Made by a program: the position numbers and the translations under genes. The notes beneath the pieces are model-generated. The model saw only the letters and a list, made by a program, of their open reading frames with translations, had not been told where the DNA came from and searched no databases. From positions 1 through 6,032 of the forward strand of contig JANWWX010000083.1 of the NCBI GenBank assembly GCA_025057195.1: DNA of 6,032 nt, written 5' to 3'. Shown piece by piece: positions 1-5,733 of this stretch. Position 1 is the stretch's first letter. Every line of letters begins with the position of its first letter. This DNA comes from Leptospiraceae bacterium. Its GTDB lineage: Bacteria; Spirochaetota; Leptospiria; Turneriellales; Turneriellaceae.

Positions 1-519
1 TCGCATAGGCTTTTTCTCCCCGCGGTAGTCTTTGTGCTGGCATTGGCGCTGGGGCTGCTGCTATCGTTCCCCTACACCCGAAACCTGATCCGCGTGCGTG
101 GTCCCTATCTTGCCATGCTTTCCGCAATTGCTATTTTTCCCGTATTTACCTTCCGTTTTTTTGAACCACATGATGACCCAGTCCCAATCAGCTGGTATTT
201 TGTTTTGGCTGCAGTCTATTACATCAACGTTGGCTCTCCGGAATTGGTGGGCTATCTACGCAACGTGTTTTTTGGGCACGTGCCGATGGCTGCTTTTTTC
301 TCATTGCTTTTGGGTTTTGTGGCCGTGGCTGCGATCGCCGGTGCTCTGCATTTTGCATTTGCCATTTATCGGGACAAGGATAGCCCACAAGGAACATTTT
401 TGGCCATCTCACCAGTCAAATTTGGGATTTATGCGCTGCTGCAGGTTTTATATTTAAATCTTTTTGTGGCACTGGTCCGCGACAAGTTTGGCATCAGCGG
501 GATCTTTTCTTCAGACTAA
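1..519 (+). CDS. Multi-pass membrane protein, 5'-truncated by window edge
   Basis: The reading frame is open from base 1 to the TAA at 517-519, giving 172 residues with the N-terminus missing. An internal GTG at 34 lies inside a membrane segment, so it is probably not the true start. About five hydrophobic segments are visible, numbering from the first codon in the window: residues 4-24, 36-54, 64-78 (weak), 96-122 and 141-159. They are separated by short charged loops such as TRNLIRVRG and FFEPHDDP. The protein should lie in the inner membrane and ends with a short polar tail. I recognise no catalytic motif or transporter signature and assign no function. It converges on the SDR gene with only 3 bases between stop codons. 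The long run of membrane-compatible codons makes a real gene very likely. Its identity depends on sequence upstream of the window. Confidence 0.8.
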   Translation, partial: SHRLFLPAVVFVLALALGLLLSFPYTRNLIRVRGPYLAMLSAIAIFPVFTFRFFEPHDDPVPISWYFVLAAVYYINVGSPELVGYLRNVFFGHVPMAAFFSLLLGFVAVAAIAGALHFAFAIYRDKDSPQGTFLAISPVKFGIYALLQVLYLNLFVALVRDKFGISGIFSSD

Positions 520-522
520 AAT

Positions 523-1209
523 TTACCAGGGAATCTCCTGGCGGTCGCGCAAGAATTTGCCGTTTGGCGGGTTAGCAGTGGTGGCCAGCCATACAATTGT
601 CTCGGCCCCCTGCTGAGGACTACGCGGCGCACGTTCGCCGCCCATGCGGGTGCGCACCCAACCCGGACAGACAGAGTTAACACTGAAGCCCTCAGCGGCC
701 AAATCATTGGCAAAGACCCGTGTCACGGCATTGAGAGCAGCTTTAGAAATGCGGTATCCAGGATAGCCACCAGACATCTCCGTGAGGCCGCCCATGCCGC
801 TAGAGACGTTTATGATCCTAGCGTCATGTGACCGACGCAACAGGGGTAGCAGGGTAACGATCAGCCTGTAAGGACCCAAGGCATTGGTCGTGAACGTCTC
901 GAGCACAGTCTCTGGTGGGGTGACGACACCACCCCGGTCCAGGAAAACACCCGCATTATTTACCAAGACGTCGAGTCGGTCGTAATGCTGGTCTAAATAC
1001 CTGACCAGATTGTGGATGTCTTGCGGATTGCCGACATCGGCGGGGAAGGCGTCCGTAGTGATCCCTTCATTTGCGAGTACCCGCTGGGCTTCTTCAACCA
1101 ACCCAACGTCACGCCCGCTAAGGATGGTTTTATGCCCAAGGCGTGCCAACTGCTTGAGCACCTCTAGACCAATACCACGATTGGCACCCGTCACAAGGAC
1201 TATTTTCAT
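523..1209 (-). CDS. SDR-family NAD(P)-dependent oxidoreductase (carbonyl-reductase-like)
   Basis: A 228-residue classical short-chain dehydrogenase/reductase with a single Rossmann domain, probably cytoplasmic. The glycine-rich cofactor loop TGANRGIG is at residues 7-14, the structural NNAG at 84-87, and the catalytic set is N109, S137, Y152 and K156 (YRISK). The PGWVRT segment near 182-187 is the usual substrate/cofactor loop. Arg11 in the glycine loop and Arg33 in SGRD suggest a preference for NADP(H), which is an inference. The TNALGPYRL and INVSSGMG segments resemble the CBR1-type carbonyl reductase branch. The substrate cannot be named. The ATG at 1209 puts the nucleotide-binding strand at the very N-terminus, as is normal for the family, and the length is typical. 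No Shine-Dalgarno precedes it. A promoter ending 6 bases before the ATG suggests a leaderless mRNA. The gene is divergent from the helical-protein/aldehyde-dehydrogenase operon. Confidence 0.92.
   Translation of the reverse strand: MKIVLVTGANRGIGLEVLKQLARLGHKTILSGRDVGLVEEAQRVLANEGITTDAFPADVGNPQDIHNLVRYLDQHYDRLDVLVNNAGVFLDRGGVVTPPETVLETFTTNALGPYRLIVTLLPLLRRSHDARIINVSSGMGGLTEMSGGYPGYRISKAALNAVTRVFANDLAAEGFSVNSVCPGWVRTRMGGERAPRSPQQGAETIVWLATTANPPNGKFLRDRQEIPW
526..541 (-). terminator. Small hairpin at convergent gene ends
   Basis: CCAGG at 526-530 pairs with CCTGG at 537-541, plus a possible G-U pair (531/536), around a 4-base loop. Read on the minus strand, the stem is followed by TAAATTTTAG, a short T-rich run that includes the SDR stop codon. 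This fits a weak intrinsic terminator for the SDR gene. It overlaps the last codons of that gene and lies just past the stop of the membrane-protein gene. The stem is short, so the assignment is tentative. Confidence 0.35.
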
Positions 1210-1215
1210 TAGTCC

Positions 1216-1243
1216 AATATGGGAATACTAGTGGAAATGTTAA
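1216..1243 (-). promoter_or_regulatory. Sigma70-type promoter for the SDR gene
   Basis: On the minus strand TTAACA (1243-1238, 5 of 6 to TTGACA) is followed by a 16-base spacer and CATATT (1221-1216, 4 of 6 to TATAAT). Only 6 bases separate the -10 from the ATG at 1209. The predicted transcription start would fall at about the A of the start codon, implying a leaderless transcript. No purine-rich ribosome binding site is present in the gap. Confidence 0.5.
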
Positions 1244-1264
1244 GCTTTTTCCGTTTCTTTTTGC

Positions 1265-1292
1265 TTTACAAAATTTCCGGGCTCTATACAAT
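1265..1292 (+). promoter_or_regulatory. Sigma70-type promoter for the 1298 operon
   Basis: TTTACA (1265-1270, 5 of 6 to consensus) is followed by a 16-base spacer and TACAAT (1287-1292, 5 of 6). The ATG follows after only 5 bases (ACCTC), so transcription should start on or beside the initiation codon. The T-rich tract at 1246-1262 just upstream could act as an UP element. It is back to back with the SDR promoter, with 21 bases between the two -35 boxes, so one regulator could act on both. Confidence 0.6.
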
Positions 1293-1297
1293 ACCTC

Positions 1298-2107
1298 ATG
1301 GCGCTCACTGAGGAGCAGCAAAAAGAACTCCTGACCCTGCACAAGTTGTCCCGGCAATACGAGGGGATCATCCGCACGACACGCAACCCCGAGCAGCTGC
1401 AGCGCGCCAAAATTGAGCTAAAAAAGATTCGGGATAAAATGGAGGCGATTGCTCCCGGTGGCACTGCAGAAAAAATTTTGCAAAGCCTCGCGCAATCACA
1501 GTCCACGGCGAGCAGGCGGCGGACACTTGAGGACCTTGGTCAATACTATCCTACCCTGGCGCAGATGCCAATGGCCCGGATTTCCCCCAATTCGGATGAA
1601 TTAGAGATCAACATCCTCGGCAGTGTCCTTAATGCGTGGGAAAACACCTTCTATCCGGCGCTGACCAAAATCAAGCTCGACTTTGCCCTCTCGGCGGAAC
1701 GCGACAGCCACTTCACCATCCTGGAGGGGCTCAAACGGCAGATGAAAATATTGTGCGAGACCATTGAAGACTTTCCCAAAGCCGTGCGTGAGGATTCCAA
1801 GGCACAGCTAAAAGAGATGCGCATCCGCCAACAGCGGCAATTCCTGTTTGACGGTGGCAATTTCTTAAAAAAATTATATGAGTTTTGGAAAGCTATTTAT
1901 GAAGACATCCAGGCCAATGGTCCCAAATGCTTCAACAAAGACGACCATATCCAGATCGACACCCGCCTGGAGTCCTCCAACTACTTTCAGGGTAAATCGG
2001 TGCGCGAAACAGCAAGGTTTACCGTGATGTTCTTGCACGAGGCGATCCAGGCACTGAATTTGCCGGAACTGCCCACTGACAAAAACCGACCACTGCGCAG
2101 GGAGTGA
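1298..2107 (+). CDS. Unrecognised helical cytoplasmic protein, first gene of operon
   Basis: A 269-residue protein that I do not recognise. It has no signal peptide and no membrane segment. The first ~50 residues are rich in E, K, Q, R and L and look like an amphipathic helix or coiled coil, ending at a PGG break (53-55). A Gln/Ser/Arg-rich linker (about 60-75) leads to a mostly helical C-terminal domain (about 100-255). The block at 134-190, with runs such as HFTILEGLKRQMK and the RIRQQRQFLFDGG segment, is compact and charged and looks conserved in style. Cysteines are at 153 and 211, without metal-site spacing. The start is set by the promoter 5 bases upstream. The TGA at 2105 is 7 bases before the aldehyde dehydrogenase ATG, so the two genes are almost certainly co-transcribed. 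A scaffold or regulatory role beside the enzyme is possible but only inferred from position. Confidence 0.88.
   Translation: MALTEEQQKELLTLHKLSRQYEGIIRTTRNPEQLQRAKIELKKIRDKMEAIAPGGTAEKILQSLAQSQSTASRRRTLEDLGQYYPTLAQMPMARISPNSDELEINILGSVLNAWENTFYPALTKIKLDFALSAERDSHFTILEGLKRQMKILCETIEDFPKAVREDSKAQLKEMRIRQQRQFLFDGGNFLKKLYEFWKAIYEDIQANGPKCFNKDDHIQIDTRLESSNYFQGKSVRETARFTVMFLHEAIQALNLPELPTDKNRPLRRE
2099..2104 (+). promoter_or_regulatory. Shine-Dalgarno site for the aldehyde dehydrogenase gene
   Basis: AGGGAG at 2099-2104 matches the anti-Shine-Dalgarno core and lies 10 bases before the ATG at 2115, slightly long but usable. It overlaps the last codons of the upstream gene, which allows translational coupling. 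It is the only clear Shine-Dalgarno found before any start in the window. Confidence 0.55.
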
Positions 2108-2114
2108 GCACGGT

Positions 2115-3641
2115 ATGAAAGGGAAGAAGAGCACTGCTATTACCACCACCGAAAAAAAAGCAATACCCACCCGCCAAGAGCAGCAGGATGTGATCCGCTT
2201 CGGGCAGGCGTGGGAATATTCTCCCAGCATTGAGTCGCCGGCGATTGTAAAGATTGCGCCACGCTATAACCTTTTCATCAACGGCAAGTTTGTCGCCCCC
2301 AAAAGCGGTAAATATTTCACGACCATCAACCCCGCCACCGAAGAGAAGCTGGCGGAAGTTGCAGAAGCGGGTGAAGCTGACGTGGATGCCGCCGTCAAAG
2401 CCGCACGCAATGCCTACAACAAAGTATGGTCGAAAATGCCAGGCAAAGAGCGCGCCAAATATATCTACCGCATTGCCCGCCTGATCCAAGACCGTGCCCG
2501 CGAACTGGCCGTGCTCGAGTCGCTCAATGGCGGCAAACCGATCCGCGAATCACGCGACGTCGATATTCCTCTCTCGGCGGCACACTTTTTTTATTACGCT
2601 GGTTGGGCCGACAAACTCGACTATGCCTTTGGTGGGCGCAAGCTATCCCCGCTCGGTGTGGCTGGCCAGGTGATCCCGTGGAACTTCCCCTTACTGATGG
2701 CAGCTTGGAAACTGGCACCGGCATTGGCCTGTGGCAACACGGTTGTTTTGAAGCCAGCCGAAACCACGCCACTGACCGCTCTTTTCCTTGCTGAGATCCT
2801 GCAAGAGGCTGAACTTCCCGACGGTGTGGTGAACATTGTCACTGGGGCAGGCGCCACCGGTGCAGCCGTGGTGGCACATCCCGATGTAGATAAGGTAGCA
2901 TTCACTGGTTCTACGGCAGTGGGCAAAAAAATCCAACAAGCCCTCGCCGGCTCAGGTAAAAAAATCACGCTCGAATTGGGTGGCAAGGCGGCCAATATTA
3001 TTTTCGAAGATGCTGCGCTCGACCAGGCGATCGAGGGCATCGTCAATGGCATTTACTTCAACCAGGGGCATGTCTGCTGCGCTGGCAGCCGCCTACTCGT
3101 GCAAGAATCCATACACGATGTAGTGGTAAAGAAACTATTCCGAAGGCTGCAGACCTTGCGCGTCGGTAACCCCCTCGACAAAAACACCGACATCGGCGCG
3201 ATCAACTCGCGCATGCAGTTGGATAAAATCTGCGAGCTGGTCAATTCCGGTGTCGCCGAGGGCGCGGTCATGCACCAAAAGCAGGGAAAATTGCCCGAGA
3301 AAGGCTATTGGTTCCAACCGACTTTCTTCACCAATGTCACCCCGTCGCTACGGATCGCGCGTGAGGAAATTTTTGGCCCTGTGCTATCCATCCTGACTTT
3401 CCGGACACCCGAGGAGGCCATCGAAAAGGCCAACAACACTTTCTATGGTCTGTCGGCTGGAATCTGGACCGACAAAGGCTCCAAGGCGATGAAGATTGCC
3501 AATGCCATGCGCGCCGGTGTGGTATGGATCAACACCTTCAACAAGTTCGATCCGTCCTCTCCGTTTGGTGGTTACAAGGAGTCCGGTTATGGCCGCGAAG
3601 GTGGCAGGCAGGGGCTCTTGGATTACTGCAAAGTCGAATAG
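2115..3641 (+). CDS. NAD(P)-dependent aldehyde dehydrogenase (ALDH superfamily, ALDH16-like/deoC-associated type)
   Basis: A 508-residue soluble enzyme expected to oxidise an aldehyde to its carboxylate with NAD(P)+. All key ALDH residues are present: PWNFP with oxyanion N190; K213 and E216 of the cofactor site; FTGST at 263-267; general base E287 in ELGGK; nucleophile C321 in FNQGHVCCAGSR; E418 in EEIFGPV. The spacings E287-C321 (34) and C321-E418 (97) equal those of human ALDH2. The first ~45 residues precede the catalytic core and include a lysine-rich stretch and the segment FGQAWEYSPSIESP. The segments NGGKPIRESRDVDIPL and HFFYYAGWADKLDY are typical, from memory, of the N-terminal domain of ALDH16 and of actinobacterial ALDHs encoded beside deoC. 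No deoC or second ALDH is in this window. The substrate is not determinable. It is the second gene of the operon and is convergent with the CAP gene, with a 2-base gap. Confidence 0.95.
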   Translation: MKGKKSTAITTTEKKAIPTRQEQQDVIRFGQAWEYSPSIESPAIVKIAPRYNLFINGKFVAPKSGKYFTTINPATEEKLAEVAEAGEADVDAAVKAARNAYNKVWSKMPGKERAKYIYRIARLIQDRARELAVLESLNGGKPIRESRDVDIPLSAAHFFYYAGWADKLDYAFGGRKLSPLGVAGQVIPWNFPLLMAAWKLAPALACGNTVVLKPAETTPLTALFLAEILQEAELPDGVVNIVTGAGATGAAVVAHPDVDKVAFTGSTAVGKKIQQALAGSGKKITLELGGKAANIIFEDAALDQAIEGIVNGIYFNQGHVCCAGSRLLVQESIHDVVVKKLFRRLQTLRVGNPLDKNTDIGAINSRMQLDKICELVNSGVAEGAVMHQKQGKLPEKGYWFQPTFFTNVTPSLRIAREEIFGPVLSILTFRTPEEAIEKANNTFYGLSAGIWTDKGSKAMKIANAMRAGVVWINTFNKFDPSSPFGGYKESGYGREGGRQGLLDYCKVE

Positions 3642-3661
3642 GACTACCTTTCCTGGTAGTC
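3642..3661. terminator. Perfect hairpin at convergent stops
   Basis: GACTACC (3642-3648) and GGTAGTC (3655-3661) are perfect reverse complements, giving a 7-bp stem with a 6-base loop (TTTCCT). It begins directly after the aldehyde dehydrogenase stop and contains the stop and last codons of the CAP gene. It could work as a bidirectional terminator or a 3'-end stabiliser for both mRNAs. Neither side has a clear T-run, so classical intrinsic termination is uncertain. Confidence 0.45.
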
Positions 3662-4294
3662 GCCCGCAAAGGTCTGCACGCACATGATGCCCATGTTACG
3701 GTGCGGGCCACAAGCGACCCCCACCACACCAAACGTTGGATTGAGAATGTTTTTGCGATGGCCCCGGCTGGGTACTCCGTCGTCAATAATGAGCTGGAGG
3801 ATGACATCACGCCCATTATCCGCGCCGTAACTGACATTTTCACCAGCAGTTCTCTGCCATTTACCATAGCGCTCCATACGGGCAAAGGGAGTGGAGCCAT
3901 CACTCCCGTGATGCCCGATGAGTCCGCGCGGACCCGTGTCTTTGACGTGGTCGCGTGCTGCCTGCGTCATCCCTCGTGAGATGCGGAGTTCAGGTAGGGG
4001 CTTTTGGGCTTTCAGAGCCGCAATCGCGTCATCGACGGCAGCCACGCCTTCTTGCGTCATCAGGTCGACTTTTCCCGGCCGCTTAACCAGCTTCCCAGAA
4101 AATTGGCTACGGTAATCCTCAAGCAGTCGGACATAGACTTGGGGCTGTGTCCGGGCTAAATTGAGCTCTTGCCAGACGGCCAGCTCGAGCTCTGAGAGGA
4201 AATCGGGTTTAACACTGGCCAGGCTGCGCGCCAAGAGCGCACTGGCCATAACAAATAGAATGGCTAAAAACGCCAAAAATTTTCTGGATTGCAT
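3644..4294 (-). CDS. Exported CAP/SCP-like domain protein
   Basis: A 216-residue protein with an N-terminal signal peptide: a basic start MQSRK, a hydrophobic core at 6-22, and probable cleavage after SLA near residue 27. The rest is one CAP (SCP/PR-1-like) domain. ELNLARTQPQVYVRLLED (43-60) is the usual first helix of bacterial members. The conserved cavity residues appear to be a His at 128/129 (GHHGSDGSTPFARM), E152 in AGENVSYG, and H179 in SRGHRKNILNP. The glycine-rich strand GVVGVACGPH leads to the terminal TFAGDY. C195 and C205 could form a disulfide. CAP proteins act outside the cytoplasm; family roles range from lipid or sterol binding to proposed proteolysis, so no precise activity is claimed. 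There is no lipobox. No Shine-Dalgarno is seen, and the promoter ends 5 bases before the ATG. It is divergent from the phospholipase-like gene, another exported protein. Confidence 0.92.
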   Translation of the reverse strand: MQSRKFLAFLAILFVMASALLARSLASVKPDFLSELELAVWQELNLARTQPQVYVRLLEDYRSQFSGKLVKRPGKVDLMTQEGVAAVDDAIAALKAQKPLPELRISRGMTQAARDHVKDTGPRGLIGHHGSDGSTPFARMERYGKWQRTAGENVSYGADNGRDVILQLIIDDGVPSRGHRKNILNPTFGVVGVACGPHRNMGIMCVQTFAGDYQER

Positions 4295-4299
4295 AGTTA

Positions 4300-4327
4300 A
4301 TCAAAGACGCACGCTATCATTTGTCAA
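4300..4327 (-). promoter_or_regulatory. Sigma70-type promoter for the CAP gene
   Basis: On the minus strand a perfect TTGACA (4327-4322) is followed by a 16-base spacer and TTTGAT (4305-4300, 4 of 6). The ATG follows after 5 bases (TAACT). The spacing is identical to the 1298 promoter and again predicts transcription starting at the initiation codon. Confidence 0.5.
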
Positions 4328-4374
4328 GAACTTACGCTTGGGAATACACACAAAGCGCGCATCGCGCTTGACAA
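4321..4374. repeat. Inverted TTGTCAAG / CTTGACAA pair in divergent control region
   Basis: TTGTCAAG (4321-4328) and CTTGACAA (4367-4374) are exact 8-base reverse complements 38 bases apart, facing the two divergent genes. The left copy holds the -35 of the CAP promoter on the minus strand. The right copy holds a TTGACA on the plus strand, but no convincing -10 box follows it before the ATG at 4401. They may be two -35 boxes or paired sites for a regulator. Confidence 0.3.
4353..4369. repeat. GC-rich inverted repeat, possible operator or 5' hairpin
   Basis: AAGCGCG (4353-4359) and CGCGCTT (4363-4369) are perfect inverted arms around a 3-base centre (CAT). The element lies in the 106-base divergent region between the CAP and phospholipase-like genes, 32 bases before the ATG at 4401. 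Its right arm overlaps a TTGACA at 4368-4373. No T-run follows, so it is not a good terminator. An operator or a stem in the 5' end of the phospholipase-like mRNA is more likely. Confidence 0.5.
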
Positions 4375-4400
4375 GCTTTGGCGGTGTTTGCTCCTCAACC

Positions 4401-5684
4401 ATGCGTGGTGTAGCAAAGTCGTTGTCTATTTTGGCCATTGCGGCGAGCCCCCTTTTCAGTTGGTCGAACCATTTCCTTTACAACCGCGAAGCACTGTCGG
4501 TGCTGCCGGAACTTGCCAACGCACAACCGGTGCGGGTGGAACTGCTGGAAGATTTCCTACTCAAAGAGCAGGAAGGCTTGAGCGCACTCCTCGACAAAGT
4601 CGAGGCTGAGGCGAAAGAAAGCTATGCCAAATATGCTCCCCAACCGCCACACTTGGCATTCCGTGGGGGGGATGCCAGCAACATTAGGCAGAACTTCCTG
4701 CGCGCGCTGCGCATCAATCCCAACACCCCACTCGGCTACTACCTCCAGCAGTTGCCGGGGAAAAAGCCGCCGGGAAAAATCATCGATCCGAATAAAGTCA
4801 GTATCTTTGGCGAGAAAGACATTGTCCCCCGCTACATCATGTATGAGATCAAAAAAGGCGATTTAGTGCATCCGCTCGACGTGGTCGCCACCGCGGGGGA
4901 CGAACCGGATTTTGGCATTGATATCAACCTGTTCATTGACAACGACGCCGAGTTTAGTAAGGACTATGGTTTTGGCAAGCAGTCGTTTGGTGATCCCAAG
5001 CTCTACTATGGCAGCCAGGCACCGTTCCACATTGGTTACTACCACGAAGCAGGGATCATCTTCCTGGCAGCGGGCTTCCTCAAACGTACCTATCCCCGCT
5101 ACCGTGTGCACCAATTTCTCAACCTGGCGCGCTACGCGCTCAAAACAGGCCATCCCTATTGGGGCTATCGTTTTCTTGGTTGGGGTTTGCACTATATCGG
5201 CGATCTGACGCAGCCATACCACGCGCGCGTTTTACCCAACTATGGTGCGCTCAGCATGCTCTGGATCAACACCAAGGCGATCTTCGGTTTTCCTAAAGCT
5301 AAAAACGAAGCCATCGACCGCATTTCTTCCCGGCATACCACCATTGAAAATTATGTTTTCCAGGAGCTAGTGACGGCCTACAAAAGCCAGAATACTGCAC
5401 ACCCGATTTTGGCTGCCGTGCGCGATACCAGTACCGACGCGCAGTGGGGGGAATTTGACGGGGAATACATTGTGGAAAAATTGACGAAAGAAAGTGTGGG
5501 CATTTCTGACGAGCTTGATACGCTCATCGATAAGGCAAACTTGCTGAAAGGCTTCTCCGAAAGCAATGAACTGCCAGAGCGGGATCCGCAAGCCATTGCT
5601 GAGCTCAACCTGCTTTTGGCGCGGCATTTCCGCTCGGTAGGGGCACACACCCGCAATTATGTGCGCGCTGGGTTGCGCCCATAA
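4401..5684 (+). CDS. Exported zinc-dependent phospholipase C / S1-P1 nuclease-fold protein
   Basis: The ATG at 4401 gives 427 residues with a signal peptide (MRGVAKS, then a hydrophobic core to about residue 20). An upstream in-frame ATG at 4161 would bury this signal and overlap the CAP gene antisense, so it is rejected. Cleavage after LFS would leave Trp21 as the mature N-terminus. In Bacillus cereus PLC and P1 nuclease the mature N-terminal Trp binds zinc. Other likely ligands: H24; an Asp among 167-173; H210; H264 and D268 in HYIGDLTQPYH; H274; then H312 and E316 in HTTIENYV, which parallels B. cereus H142/E146. The spacings H264-D268 (4), D268-H274 (6) and H312-E316 (4) equal those of B. 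cereus PLC. At 427 residues it exceeds classical PLC and P1 (roughly 245-290), with extra sequence before H210, between H274 and H312, and at the C-terminus. Phospholipid or nucleic-acid cleavage outside the cytoplasm is likely, but the substrate is open. No Shine-Dalgarno is visible. Confidence 0.88.
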   Translation: MRGVAKSLSILAIAASPLFSWSNHFLYNREALSVLPELANAQPVRVELLEDFLLKEQEGLSALLDKVEAEAKESYAKYAPQPPHLAFRGGDASNIRQNFLRALRINPNTPLGYYLQQLPGKKPPGKIIDPNKVSIFGEKDIVPRYIMYEIKKGDLVHPLDVVATAGDEPDFGIDINLFIDNDAEFSKDYGFGKQSFGDPKLYYGSQAPFHIGYYHEAGIIFLAAGFLKRTYPRYRVHQFLNLARYALKTGHPYWGYRFLGWGLHYIGDLTQPYHARVLPNYGALSMLWINTKAIFGFPKAKNEAIDRISSRHTTIENYVFQELVTAYKSQNTAHPILAAVRDTSTDAQWGEFDGEYIVEKLTKESVGISDELDTLIDKANLLKGFSESNELPERDPQAIAELNLLLARHFRSVGAHTRNYVRAGLRP

Positions 5685-5698
5685 TTAGCAAGCAAAAT

Positions 5699-5728
5699 TT
5701 GCCTCTTTTGTCGGCGCATAGTTATTTA
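5699..5728 (+). promoter_or_regulatory. Weak promoter candidate before selO
   Basis: TTGCCT (5699-5704) and TATTTA (5723-5728) are 18 bases apart, and the GTG start follows 5 bases after the second box. The spacing to the start resembles the other promoters here, but the matches are only 4 and 3 of 6. The gene might instead be read through from the phospholipase-like gene 49 bases upstream. Confidence 0.2.
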
Positions 5729-5733
5729 TCATA

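Noticed and set aside
34..36. GTG at 34 as the real start of the first membrane protein
   Set aside because: The frame is open to base 1 and the codon lies in the middle of a hydrophobic segment, so the gene most likely begins outside the window.
2621..3052. Minus-strand open frame of 143 residues within the aldehyde dehydrogenase gene
   Set aside because: It is a shadow of a strongly conserved coding frame, with no recognisable domain.
3524..3979. Plus-strand open frame of 151 residues spanning the ALDH end and CAP gene
   Set aside because: It lies out of frame with ALDH and antisense to the CAP domain, and its translation shows no family features.
4315..4320. TATCAT as a plus-strand -10 box for the 4401 gene
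   Set aside because: It matches 5 of 6, but no -35-like sequence lies 16-18 bases upstream; that space is the CAP gene start.
4161..4400. Long N-terminal extension of the phospholipase-like reading frame from ATG 4161
   Set aside because: It overlaps the CAP gene antisense and would place about 80 residues before a clear signal peptide that starts at ATG 4401.
4863..5222. Minus-strand open frame of 119 residues within the phospholipase-like gene
   Set aside because: It is antisense to the zinc-ligand region of a recognisable protein.
5692..5709. Possible terminator after the phospholipase-like gene (GCAA/TTGC stem followed by CTCTTTT)
   Set aside because: The stem is only 4 bp of mostly A-T pairs with a 3-base loop, too weak to call.
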